IMG/VR virus record: IMGVR_UViG_3300027801_000019
Span: 1 to 64,000 of that record
Source of the DNA: a virus
DNA length: 64,000 bases
Reading direction: 5' to 3' (one strand)
The translations under genes were made by a program, and so were the position numbers. The first letter of the stretch is position 1; every line of letters begins with the position of its first letter. A model generated the notes under the pieces. It did no database searches and was not told where the DNA came from. It worked only from the letters and a program-made list of their open reading frames with translations. Below are positions 27,661 to 34,961 of this stretch, in pieces.

Positions 27661-27942
27661 AGTGTATTTGAATCAACCGCCCATCTATTCTTTTGCTTAT
27701 GCCCAAATGATTAAAACGCATCACTGAGTGGCATATACCTATTTTTTATTATTTCTTCTTAAGACAGTGGAATCTATTCTTAATAGTAGTAGGGATTGTT
27801 CGGTAATTTTTTTTCGTTATAAGGATTAATAATTAATAATTAAAACCGTTGCACAGCACCACATTATTTTTTTATACAAAATCCAAAAACAATAAAGTTA
27901 TACACAGAAAGAGTTATTACTGGCCGTCTTTTCAGACCAAAT
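27661..27942. promoter_or_regulatory. divergent late control region
   Basis: 282 bases between the divergent portal and metallophosphoesterase genes, very AT-rich. It holds a minus-strand TATA-like TAGGTATATGCC (around 27731-27741), a tandem TTAATAA/TAATTAA stretch (27829-27843) and ATAAAGTTATAC before the plus-strand gene. Promoters for both late arms probably lie here; exact sites are uncertain. Confidence 0.5.
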
Positions 27943-29379
27943 ATGGCGGGTTCAAAACCATCAATCCAAAGCGGTTACGATAAAATAGAGTCTTTATTAG
28001 AATTATATCCATTAGATGTGCGGGGCAATAAAACTAAAATTGCCGCCGCATTAACTTTGGTTCACCCAGAAAGAAATCATAAAGGGTGGGAGGCACTTGT
28101 TTTCCGCTATATCAAAGCACAAAAAGAAACTTCAAACACCATACAATACGACAAATCCCCTTATTATTATAATGAAGAAGCAGATACATATATAACTTTT
28201 ATTCGTGCTGCAGGTGAAAATATGGTTATTAATGGTGATATGCACCGAGCCATGAAGTCTGCATACTCTAATATGGCAAGCAAGGGTGCTACTATTAATG
28301 AAATAGCACGAGAGTTTAACTTTCCTCGTGCTTATTTTGATGAATACCGTAGAGTTCATTGTTGGACTCATGATATGTTACCATATACAGACGAAGAAGT
28401 TATGGGTGAGAACAATGATGAGTTGGTTGCCGACCTAATTCTTCGCAATCGTCGTGAGATTCACAAACAATACGAGAAGAAAAAGTGGAAGGAGATAGAA
28501 CAGGCCGCTGAGAAATGGTTTAATTTTGAAGATACTTACAAAGGGATGATTGGTGACTTGCAAAAAGCACCTAAGAAAGTGCCTAAAGCAAAACTTGCCG
28601 ATGCTAAAGAGCCGTTTTGTGTTGTTATGTCTCCCACTGATTTTCATTGGGGTAAGCATGGTTGGGTTGATGAAGTCGGTGAAACCTATAACTTTGAAGA
28701 GGCTCGTTCCCGTTTGCTTGAAAGAACAAATGAAATTATTTCATGGTTGCCAGCTCGCCCTGATAAAATAATACTTGCTACTGGTTCAGATTGGTTTCAT
28801 GTTGATAATGACTTAGGAATGACTACTCGGGGAACGCCACAAGATATGTGCGGAAGCCCAGCACAAATATTGATTACAGGTTGCCAATTGGCTCGTGAGC
28901 ATATTGATATACTAAGGCAAGTTGCACCTGTTGAAGTGGCATTTATGGCTGGAAACCATGACCGGCATAGTGCAATTGCTTTAATGTTATACTTATCGGC
29001 GGCATATGAAGATGTTGACGATGTTGAAGTTCAATTAAATCCAAAAACAAGACATTACACCCAATATGGGGCAACATTGATTGGGTTTAATCATGGTGAT
29101 TCAGTTAAAAAGGAGAAACTTCCTACATTAATGTCAAAAGAGCAACGAGTTCTTTGGGGTAAAACTGAATCCCACATTTGGTTCACAGGACATTTGCACC
29201 ACCAAGTATTATATGAGATGGATGGAGGATTAGTTATTCAACTCCCCTCTTTGGCTGGCCATGACCGTTACCACTACCGAGCAGGTTACACAACAGCAAA
29301 GGCTGGTCTTGCAGCACACATAATTGATAAAGAACTTGGGTTAATTGGTAGTATATTTAGTCCGGTGAGGCATACATGA
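27943..29379 (+). CDS. HTH plus metallophosphoesterase, terminase-linked
   Basis: 478 residues. The C-terminal half has the calcineurin-type metal motifs in order: DFHWG, GSDWFHVDN (in place of GD-x2-D), GNHD, and H-x-D/GHLHH. The N-terminal 220 residues are helical with a possible helix-turn-helix (GATINEIAREFNFPRAYFDEYRR). It is followed at once by a zinc-finger gene and the large terminase. No other small-terminase candidate is visible, so its N-terminal domain may fill that role while the phosphoesterase trims or processes DNA. Confidence 0.75.
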   Translation: MAGSKPSIQSGYDKIESLLELYPLDVRGNKTKIAAALTLVHPERNHKGWEALVFRYIKAQKETSNTIQYDKSPYYYNEEADTYITFIRAAGENMVINGDMHRAMKSAYSNMASKGATINEIAREFNFPRAYFDEYRRVHCWTHDMLPYTDEEVMGENNDELVADLILRNRREIHKQYEKKKWKEIEQAAEKWFNFEDTYKGMIGDLQKAPKKVPKAKLADAKEPFCVVMSPTDFHWGKHGWVDEVGETYNFEEARSRLLERTNEIISWLPARPDKIILATGSDWFHVDNDLGMTTRGTPQDMCGSPAQILITGCQLAREHIDILRQVAPVEVAFMAGNHDRHSAIALMLYLSAAYEDVDDVEVQLNPKTRHYTQYGATLIGFNHGDSVKKEKLPTLMSKEQRVLWGKTESHIWFTGHLHHQVLYEMDGGLVIQLPSLAGHDRYHYRAGYTTAKAGLAAHIIDKELGLIGSIFSPVRHT

Positions 29380-29543
29380 CAATAGGGGCTGGTATTGTTT
29401 GGTCTGTTGAAAGAAAGTGTCGGGAGTGCGGCTTTACAGCTGTATGCCGATATACTTCTCATAGAAAATGGTGTAAAAAATTAAGTAAAAGAGTATATTG
29501 TGGCACTATGAGGGTAGTGCGTTATCCGGAGGAAGAAGAATGA
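29376..29543 (+). CDS. small zinc-finger protein
   Basis: 55 residues, ATGA-coupled to the phosphoesterase gene and overlapping the terminase start. Cysteines (C-x2-C...C...C) and many Arg/Lys residues (ERKCRECGFTAVCRYTSHRKWCKKLSKR) suggest a nucleic-acid-binding zinc finger. It could assist packaging given its place. Confidence 0.65.
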   Translation: MTIGAGIVWSVERKCRECGFTAVCRYTSHRKWCKKLSKRVYCGTMRVVRYPEEEE

Positions 29544-31012
29544 AAATAGGAGAAACTTTATCGTTAAAGAGAAGTAAGAAAGACCCCAAGTATTTTTATC
29601 AATGGCTTGGTTATTCATGGGGTGAGCACATTGAAGATTGGATGAAACTTTACGGTGAAAGAGGAGATTCTATTGTTCATAGGGTTTGTATTATCGCACC
29701 ACGAGACCACTCAAAATCCACCACACTAAGGGTAGCAGTGCTTTGGTCTTGTCTATTTGAAAAGTGGCGCAACAAACCATTTACCACTTGGTTGTTTTCT
29801 GCAAGTAAAGACCTTGCTATGCGCCGATTAGAAGAAATTAGGGAGGATATGAAAAGGCATCCACAACTTCGTAGTTTAATTGACCCAAGAAGGGGTAATA
29901 AACACGCAATTCATTTTACAAACGGTTCTTGGATTAGAGCAACCGGTGTAGGGGCGGCTATTCGAGGTGAGCACCCAGCCCGTATTGTTTTTGACGATGT
30001 ATTGGATGATATAGGCGACCAATCCCCAAATAACCTTAGACATTGGTTTAGGAAGAAAATCACCCCTATGTTATCCCCACAAACTTCAATTTTCGTAGTG
30101 GGAACACCTATGGCTATGACTGACCTTTACCATACGGAGATGCTATCAAATGATGTTTGGAAAAGCACCATTACATCTGCAATCCCTAATTGGGAGGAAC
30201 ATAAGGCGGATAATACAGTTAAGCCTATTGCACTTTGGGAGGCGGAAAGACCTATTGCCTTCCTAATGGAACAACGAGCCGCTATCGGTGAATTGGCATT
30301 TACCCAAGAATATTTATGTAAGGTTGTTGATGATGAAGCTCAAGCATTCCGTAGGGAACACACTCGAGCGCATATGGACACTAATGATGTAATCCACTGG
30401 GATAACAAAGAGGAAGGTAAATATATGATAGGCTTTGACCCATCTCAAGGATTGGGGCAAGATTATACCGTTATGGTTGTCTTGCGCCAAGATGCACAAG
30501 GGTTTGTTCACTTTGTTAATATGTGGCGTAGGAATGACTTCGCACCGGATAAACAAGCCGAGATGTTAGGCGAGTGGTCTAAAAAATATAAAAGCCCTAT
30601 CGCTGCAGAAGATGTTGGATTTCAAAGACTCTATGAATCCCTATTAGTGCAAAAGGGAATAACGGTTGATTATCGCCAAAGCAAGGTTTCAAATCGTGCA
30701 TTAAAGCAGGCATTGATGAATCGTCTTCGAGTTTGGTTCGAGCAAAAGAAAGTAATATTCCCCTATGGCGACGATGCAACTCGTAGGGTTGTAAATGTCA
30801 TATTAGAAGAATTAGACCACCATGTATGGAAGGAAGGGCTTATTACTGATGTGGGCAAGCATAATGATACGGTTATGGCATTTGCTCACGCAATAGACCA
30901 AATGACACATATTGATTCTGGGAGATTGCCTATGGCTACAAGAAAAGTCTCAGGAACTTCATGGGGCGGCAATTCATCGGGTTCGGGAAGATTTGTTATT
31001 TTCGGCGATTAA
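29540..31012 (+). CDS. terminase large subunit
   Basis: 490 residues; ATG follows GGAGGAAGA. ATPase motifs: APRDHSKST (variant Walker A), TWLFSASKDLAMRRL, and RIVFDDVLDD (Walker B). Nuclease motifs in the C-terminal half: MIGFDPSQGLGQDYT, AAEDVGFQRLYESL and DVGKHNDTVMAFAHA, consistent with an RNase H-like fold. It drives DNA into proheads through the portal and cuts the genome. Same strand as the HTH-phosphoesterase, opposite strand to the portal operon. Confidence 0.92.
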   Translation: MKIGETLSLKRSKKDPKYFYQWLGYSWGEHIEDWMKLYGERGDSIVHRVCIIAPRDHSKSTTLRVAVLWSCLFEKWRNKPFTTWLFSASKDLAMRRLEEIREDMKRHPQLRSLIDPRRGNKHAIHFTNGSWIRATGVGAAIRGEHPARIVFDDVLDDIGDQSPNNLRHWFRKKITPMLSPQTSIFVVGTPMAMTDLYHTEMLSNDVWKSTITSAIPNWEEHKADNTVKPIALWEAERPIAFLMEQRAAIGELAFTQEYLCKVVDDEAQAFRREHTRAHMDTNDVIHWDNKEEGKYMIGFDPSQGLGQDYTVMVVLRQDAQGFVHFVNMWRRNDFAPDKQAEMLGEWSKKYKSPIAAEDVGFQRLYESLLVQKGITVDYRQSKVSNRALKQALMNRLRVWFEQKKVIFPYGDDATRRVVNVILEELDHHVWKEGLITDVGKHNDTVMAFAHAIDQMTHIDSGRLPMATRKVSGTSWGGNSSGSGRFVIFGD

Positions 31013-31144
31013 TATCTCAATATCCAAAGAGTCACACTCCGGACATTGAAACTCGTAATAAAGCGAGGAACTCTCTAATTCAAATACAGCCCCCGTTATT
31101 ACCCACCTCTCTCCATTATAATTGCATATTGAGCATTTCAACAT
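30974..31144 (-). CDS. antisense zinc-ribbon protein, 56 residues
   Basis: On the minus strand, ATG 31144 opens a frame with two knuckles: CSIC near the N-terminus and CPEC in the middle (MLKCSICNYNGERW...FQCPECDSLDIEILI). The spacing is that of a zinc ribbon like those elsewhere here. It overlaps the terminase 3' end by 39 bases and has no strong ribosome binding site. Moderately convincing. Confidence 0.5.
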   Translation of the reverse strand: MLKCSICNYNGERWVITGAVFELESSSLYYEFQCPECDSLDIEILIAENNKSSRTR

Positions 31145-31357
31145 GGCTAATGATAGACCATGAGCTTATTTAGAATATGTTACTTTTTGAAAAAATTAAA
31201 AAAAATTGAGCGAGGTGGTGGGCGTTCGAGATGGGCGTTATATTGGAGTTTTTGGTGCATCCTTTATAGGTGGGCATCACCACCATTCGCTATGGGCGAA
31301 CCAAATTGGACACATACTATGTGTGATGCGATTCGGATTTGTTCTATGGGTGATACC
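31145..31357. promoter_or_regulatory. leader region with TATA box
   Basis: Between the antisense zinc-ribbon gene and the helical protein. Contains an A-rich stretch and TTTATAGG at 31263-31270, a plausible promoter giving a leader of about 60 bases. No gene otherwise seen. Confidence 0.4.
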
Positions 31358-31888
31358 ATGATTGAAATGATATTGGTAATTATCGCACTTTTGAAAAGTG
31401 TCATAGTTACAAAAACAATAGGAATAGTAGGTATAGCGGCAATTGTTGCTATGAATACGGTAAAAGGGAAAGAACCAATTAGAACGGACAAAGCATGGTA
31501 TAAAATGCGTGTTTTGGACTATCTAAACGGTATAATGAACATCATGGATAATATCCATGCTAACGGGTGGACAAAGTATCAAACTATGACCATTGGCGTT
31601 CAATATGCAAAGGTTGAATTGGTATTGGTTAGGGCTATGTTGAAAGCCTATTTGGCTATGGCAAAGGTTCAAAATTGGACTTTAGCGGTTGATGTGTGCC
31701 CTAATACGGCATCATCACCGGTGGCCAAACTAAACGCTATGATAGCAACATTGATTGATATGTCAATGACCGATGATGAAAAGAATGCTATGCTAATTAG
31801 TCAATTAGAAAAGCAAATGGCAAAGGATGCAAAAGCATTGAAAGCATTGTTGGCAAAGGGCAAAGGTGGTGCGGGCAAAAAGGAATGA
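31358..31888 (+). CDS. membrane-anchored helical protein (paralogue 1)
   Basis: About 176 residues. An N-terminal hydrophobic stretch (MIEMILVIIALLKSVIVTKTIGIVGIAAIVAM) is followed by helices with KMRVLDYLNGIMNIMDN and a C-terminal KLNAMIATLIDMSMTDDEKNA...LEKQMAKDAKALKALLA. The MR-x2-D motif and C-terminal helix recur in the proteins at 33321-33659 and 38245-38745. ATG 31358 (after GGTGAT) is preferred; ATG 31346 is possible. Its stop codon lies within the first hairpin of a structured element. Function unknown. Confidence 0.7.
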   Translation: MIEMILVIIALLKSVIVTKTIGIVGIAAIVAMNTVKGKEPIRTDKAWYKMRVLDYLNGIMNIMDNIHANGWTKYQTMTIGVQYAKVELVLVRAMLKAYLAMAKVQNWTLAVDVCPNTASSPVAKLNAMIATLIDMSMTDDEKNAMLISQLEKQMAKDAKALKALLAKGKGGAGKKE

Positions 31889-31978
31889 TAGGTGACTATC
31901 ATACGGTGCAAATCCGTTAGAATGTGGTTAGGGTCGCACACCACCGCCAAAGTGCGACCACCTACGGGAAAGGGTAGG
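31885..31978 (+). ncRNA. structured RNA element A overlapping a stop codon
   Basis: The hairpin ATGATAG-GTGA-CTATCAT (31885-31902) contains the gene's TGA. One base later comes a T-arm-like stem-loop, ACGG-TGCAAAT-CCGT (31903-31917). Then follow an 8-bp stem GGTCGCAC/GTGCGACC (31932-31959) and CCTAC/GTAGG around a GGGAAA-containing loop (31961-31978). Element B at 33656 has the same order and spacing for the first two hairpins. No known RNA class assigned. Confidence 0.65.
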
Positions 31979-32009
31979 GCAAACGGAATGGTTTGCACAC
32001 CCCCCGAAT

Positions 32010-32444
32010 ATGGATAACCAAACCCAAACCAAACCCAAACCGACCACCACCATGAAAGCACTTTTCATGTTTGATGCACACTTTAGCATCAATAATGAAA
32101 TGTTGGCAACCTATGATATTGGCAACATACCATCACTAACCTTTGGATATACCAATGGTGATGATATAGAACCGGCGCAAATACACCGTATGGTTGCGTC
32201 TATTGGCCACCGATTAGCAAAGACGCAACAACCTACCACCGATGAAAACGGGGATGAATGCGACCAATGTATGACCCATCACATTGACGGGGAATTATGC
32301 AATCAATCATCATGCGACCATGATTATGATATTTTAGAATCCATTGATGGATGGGTTTCATGTCAATGGTGTGGATTTGAAAGGGGATTGGATGCCGATG
32401 ATTTTCATGTTGAATATGACCCAACCGACAAAGACGAATATTGA
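32010..32444 (+). CDS. acidic zinc-binding protein
   Basis: 144 residues after element A. It contains ECDQCMTHH, NQSSCDHD and VSCQWCGFERG, giving cysteines and histidines for one or two zinc sites, and is strongly acidic (many Asp/Glu). The N-terminal NQTQTKPKPTTT looks disordered. No strong ribosome binding site precedes ATG 32010; ATG 32052 (MKALFMFDAHFS) is an alternative. Function unknown. Confidence 0.65.
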   Translation: MDNQTQTKPKPTTTMKALFMFDAHFSINNEMLATYDIGNIPSLTFGYTNGDDIEPAQIHRMVASIGHRLAKTQQPTTDENGDECDQCMTHHIDGELCNQSSCDHDYDILESIDGWVSCQWCGFERGLDADDFHVEYDPTDKDEY

Positions 32445-32506
32445 AAGGATTGATTGAAATGATACTACCTAACAAAACAAATGAAAGGCCGACCAAAGGG
32501 GGTGAT

Positions 32507-32734
32507 ATGATGGCTATAACACAAATAAACATGGCGTGTTCACAATGTATTGACAAAGCGTTTAATTTAGGAAAAACCACAATGGTAAAAGATTTCTTGG
32601 ATATTAACAATTGTAATTTCATTGTTGGGCGACCAACCCACATGATAATAGATTATCCAACAATCTATCTATGTGACGAATGTTTAGTGGAATATAAAAG
32701 AACAATGGCTTTTTTCAAAGCGTATGTTGTTTGA
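32507..32734 (+). CDS. small zinc-ribbon protein
   Basis: 75 residues. Two knuckles, CSQC near residue 12 and CDEC near residue 57, flank a region with hydrophobic strands. GGGGGTGAT immediately precedes the paired ATGs at 32507/32510; ATG 32459 after AAAGGA is another possible start. Last gene before a strong terminator. Confidence 0.65.
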   Translation: MMAITQINMACSQCIDKAFNLGKTTMVKDFLDINNCNFIVGRPTHMIIDYPTIYLCDECLVEYKRTMAFFKAYVV

Positions 32735-32768
32735 ATAAACACTACTAATTCAATAATTCAAATATAGA

Positions 32769-32853
32769 CATCAATGCGTTGATGTTAGGGTGTTACGCCA
32801 CCCTTTCGCCCCTATCGGTTGTGCGCAATCGGTGGGGGCTACCCTTTTTTTTT
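32769..32853 (+). terminator. hairpin series ending in T-run
   Basis: Three stems in a row: CATCAA-TGCG-TTGATG (32769-32784), AGGGTG/CACCCT (32787-32803), and a 14-bp stem (32808-32839) with loop TGCG, all positions paired when G-U is allowed. Nine T follow at 32845. This has the form of an intrinsic terminator for the 31.3-32.7 kb plus-strand genes. Confidence 0.75.
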
Positions 32854-32924
32854 GCTTTTTGCTTTTCTTTTTTTTGATGTAGTAAAACAATCATTACTAT
32901 ATCGGATGGGGTAAAGGATAATCC

Positions 32925-32966
32925 CTCGAAAAATATAACGAAAAACTGTGCAGTAAATCGTGCAGT
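32925..32966 (+). repeat. bipartite element 1 (nested pair)
   Basis: Two overlapping copies of CGAAAA...GTGCAGT, with CG at 32927 and 32939 and GTGCAGT at 32948 and 32960. Each has a 21-bp period, and the copies are offset by 12 bp. Preceded by GGATAATCC, as in several other copies. Confidence 0.8.
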
Positions 32967-33005
32967 ATTTTCATTTCAACTTATGTTGGGATTGGTTCTG
33001 CCTTA

Positions 33006-33034
33006 CGAAAAAAACATTTGGAGAATGCTGCAGT
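33006..33034 (+). repeat. bipartite element 2
   Basis: CGAAAAAAAC at 33006 and CTGCAGT at 33028, period 22. A further CTGCAGTC follows at 33046. First base of the second box differs from the GTGCAGT consensus. Confidence 0.65.
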
Positions 33035-33145
33035 CTCACAATAACCTGCAGTCTTATCAGTAACACCGCCCTGCTCTCTCTTCTTTGGCATAGGGTAAGG
33101 CTTTCCCTTATTATTAAAAAAAGTCGGATTTTGTCACCCAGAAGT

Positions 33146-33227
33146 TCCAGGTATATAAAGGCTGGCCTCCACCATCCTCGCTTGGTAGTGCCGATTTGGG
33201 TCGCCGAAAAGTCCAGGTATATATACC
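33146..33227. repeat. twin TCCAGGTATATA promoter-like repeats
   Basis: TCCAGGTATATAAAGG at 33146-33161 and TCCAGGTATATATACC at 33212-33227, 66 bases apart. Each contains a TATA-like core within the same context, so they look like duplicated promoters upstream of the helical protein gene. The second core is palindromic and could work in either direction. Confidence 0.5.
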
Positions 33228-33320
33228 CTTTCTCCGGTTGTTCAGAAAAGTATCACGAACATACTATATACTATGGGCGTATATTTATATTTAGGGGCAA
33301 AGACCCCACCGGTGATAAAT

Positions 33321-33659
33321 ATGTCCGATGAAAAAGTAGCCAAAAAAACGATGAATGAAACCCTACGAATGCGTATTCGGGATGTAAATAATTTAGTTAC
33401 AAACCTAATGCAATTTGTGGACACGCTAATGACCAAAAACGAATGGGTCGCCGTATTAGGCCTATTAGTAGCAAACAAAGCCCTATATGATGCCGTAGCA
33501 CACCGATTTGGTGCAAAAGTGGATATAGCGCAAAAGATTGACGAATTAATTGAATCCGTCACATTGCTAACCATGTCAAAAGCCGCTATCAAAGCAAAGG
33601 CAAAGGCCGAATTGAACGAACAAATCAAAGCACTAAAGGATGCACTAAAGGAACTATGA
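33321..33659 (+). CDS. small helical protein (paralogue 2)
   Basis: 112 residues, all helical. It has LRMRIRDVNNLVTNLMQFVD and a C-terminal IDELIESVTLLTMSKAAIKAKAKAELNEQIKALKDALKEL, aligning with paralogues 1 and 3. It lacks their N-terminal extensions. ATG 33321 follows GGTGATAAAT. As for paralogue 1, its stop codon sits inside the first hairpin of a structured element. Confidence 0.75.
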   Translation: MSDEKVAKKTMNETLRMRIRDVNNLVTNLMQFVDTLMTKNEWVAVLGLLVANKALYDAVAHRFGAKVDIAQKIDELIESVTLLTMSKAAIKAKAKAELNEQIKALKDALKEL

Positions 33660-33735
33660 TTTAGGATAATCATTCGGTGCAAATCCGGCAACGACCCGAT
33701 GGGGTGGCGGGCGAATAATGTCCACCCCAACCGTA
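33656..33735 (+). ncRNA. structured RNA element B overlapping a stop codon
   Basis: ATGATT-TAGGAT-AATCAT (33656-33673) holds the TGA. One base later CGG-TGCAAAT-CCG (33675-33687) repeats the T-arm-like loop of element A exactly. GGGGTGG/CCACCCC (33701-33728) forms the next stem. The segment GGTGCAAATCCGGC-x-ACGACCCG also resembles part of cobalamin riboswitches, but the B12 box is not evident. Confidence 0.65.
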
Positions 33736-33737
33736 GG

Positions 33738-33778
33738 CCGGTGGCCGTCATAGGGAAATGGCGGTCATCGGTTTTTTT
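33738..33778 (+). terminator. terminator of element B
   Basis: A 14-bp stem (33738-33751 with 33758-33771, G-U pairs included), loop AGGGAA, then seven T. The loop recalls the GGGAAA loop of element A. Confidence 0.75.
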
Positions 33779-33828
33779 ATTTGTCATATTTAACATAGGC
33801 TTTTTTAAGCCAACGATACCTGACCTCC

Positions 33829-33859
33829 CTCGAAAAAAATAAACTGCTTATCGTGCAGT
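33829..33859 (+). repeat. bipartite element 3
   Basis: CTCGAAAAAAAT with CG at 33831 and TCGTGCAGT with G at 33853, period 22. It lies between convergent gene ends, so it is not simply upstream of a gene. Confidence 0.85.
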
Positions 33860-33968
33860 ATCTCGGCATACCTTAAAACCAGTTTTGTTAAAAAAGTAAC
33901 TTCATGGCACACCCCCTAAGTTTGTATTCGCATTCACATTCATTCTAATCACCTAACTTTATTCAATA

Positions 33969-34205
33969 TTATGAGATTGCTACACCGTTTTCATCAAAGT
34001 CATAGGCGCACAAGTCGTCACATACCCAACAATACAATTCGTATGCGTTAAGTCGTTCTAATTCGGACAAGTCTATTACCATATAATCCATGTTTCCATC
34101 CCACGAGAACGCCGTCATCATTGACACCGTATCTTTTCCGCAAGTTTTACATAACCATATAAACTTATATTCTATTTCTTTCAATCCCAAGTTTTTATTT
34201 TCCAT
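33969..34205 (-). CDS. small zinc-ribbon protein (cassette gene)
   Basis: 78 residues with CKTC and CWVCDDLC knuckles about 40 residues apart. The N-terminus (MENKNLGLKEIEYKFIWLC) is beta-like. It has its own minus-strand promoter and is flanked by elements 3 and 4. Role unknown. Confidence 0.7.
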   Translation of the reverse strand: MENKNLGLKEIEYKFIWLCKTCGKDTVSMMTAFSWDGNMDYMVIDLSELERLNAYELYCWVCDDLCAYDFDENGVAIS

Positions 34206-34254
34206 TTTTAATCATTCCTACCCCGTCGGGGCTACATACCCATACACGCCACAC

Positions 34255-34264
34255 CCTATAATGG
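34255..34264 (-). promoter_or_regulatory. TATA-like ACCATTATAGG
   Basis: Minus-strand promoter for the 33969-34205 gene. The surrounding sequence (CTCGTAAAACT...ACCATTATA...GGCGTGTATGGGTA) closely matches that at 34843-34852, so the two promoters are related copies. Confidence 0.55.
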
Positions 34265-34340
34265 TAGCGATTCGGCAAGTTTTACGAGATAGCAACCTAT
34301 TTATCTTAGAGCCGCCCCCGAGTTAGGGGTGGGGATTAGT

Positions 34341-34371
34341 CTCGAAAAAAACAAAATGTCTTCTGTGCAGT
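34341..34371 (+). repeat. bipartite element 4
   Basis: CTCGAAAAAAAC (CG at 34343) and GTGCAGT at 34365, period 22. Just upstream is a GC-rich hairpin, GCCGCCCCC-GAGTTA-GGGG. Confidence 0.85.
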
Positions 34372-34420
34372 TTATAAGTTCGGTGACTTACGGGGAGTTT
34401 TGAATAAAAAAGGAGGTGGT

Positions 34421-34552
34421 ATGGTTGTGAATACATTTATAGTATTATTTAAGTTCATACAATCACCTAAGTTTTTATTTAACGGGGTAAAGGATAATCA
34501 TAAAGAGTTGCACCAACAATTGCGTCATATGCGTAGCACAAATTGTTATTGA
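34421..34552 (+). CDS. possible 43-residue plus-strand peptide
   Basis: AAAAAAGGAGGTGGT directly precedes ATG 34421, a near-perfect ribosome binding site, about 50 bases after bipartite element 4. The product (MVVNTFIVLFKFIQSPKFLF...) has a hydrophobic start and overlaps the 3' end of the minus-strand gene below. Real only if the plus strand is transcribed from element 4. Confidence 0.3.
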   Translation: MVVNTFIVLFKFIQSPKFLFNGVKDNHKELHQQLRHMRSTNCY

Positions 34553-34796
34553 CAATCCAAAACTCAGACACCAAATCAATCATAATAAAATGGTCGTCGG
34601 GTTGGTTTGGTATATCAAACTCAGGCACTATCCAATAACCCATCGGTATGCACATACCATCAAAGTTTGTTCCTAAGTTCATCATCATGCAAAACTCATC
34701 ATCATATCCACGAATTGCCATAGCAATTTGACCGTAGGGCATGATAATTAAGCCGCTTTTTTCATCGTTGTTTTCGTATATTTCTAAGTTTTTCAT
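34479..34796 (-). CDS. cassette protein without zinc motif
   Basis: 105 residues (MKNLEIYENNDEKSGLIIMPYGQIAMAIRGYDDEFCMMMNLG...), acidic and beta-like with aromatic residues, no C-x2-C. Own promoter, flanked by elements 4 and 5. Family not recognised. Confidence 0.65.
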   Translation of the reverse strand: MKNLEIYENNDEKSGLIIMPYGQIAMAIRGYDDEFCMMMNLGTNFDGMCIPMGYWIVPEFDIPNQPDDHFIMIDLVSEFWIVNNNLCYAYDAIVGATLYDYPLPR

Positions 34797-34842
34797 TTTC
34801 GGTTTTCCCCCCTTTTGGGTTAGTTACCCATACACGCCGTAG

Positions 34843-34852
34843 CATATAATGG
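34843..34852 (-). promoter_or_regulatory. TATA-like CCATTATATG
   Basis: Minus-strand promoter for the 34479-34796 gene. It shares about 50 bases of similar sequence with the promoter at 34255. Confidence 0.55.
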
Positions 34853-34930
34853 TTCGGATTGGGTGAGTTTTACGAGCTTTGGTGGTATTAGTTAAGCCGC
34901 CCCCCAAGATAAGGGGATGGGATAAGATTA

Positions 34931-34961
34931 CTCGAAAACAAAACTCGCTAACTCGTGCAGT
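34931..34961 (+). repeat. bipartite element 5
   Basis: CTCGAAAAC (CG at 34933) and TCGTGCAGT (G at 34955), period 22. Preceded by GCCGCCCCCC-AAGATAA-GGGG and GGATAAGATTA. Confidence 0.85.

Noticed and set aside
31903-31917. tRNA gene suggested by T-arm-like CGG-TGCAAAT-CCG
   Set aside because: No acceptor stem, D-arm or anticodon arm of tRNA form surrounds it in either copy.
32233-32643. 136-residue minus-strand frame
   Set aside because: Antisense to two zinc-binding proteins; His/Pro-rich mirror composition.
31358-33735. Diversity-generating retroelement (helical Avd-like proteins plus RNA)
   Set aside because: No reverse transcriptase and no template/variable repeat pair with adenine-biased differences was found.
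33242-33796. 184-residue minus-strand frame across paralogue 2 and element B
   Set aside because: Runs through the terminator stem and is antisense to a gene with a good ribosome binding site; composition is that of a mirror frame.
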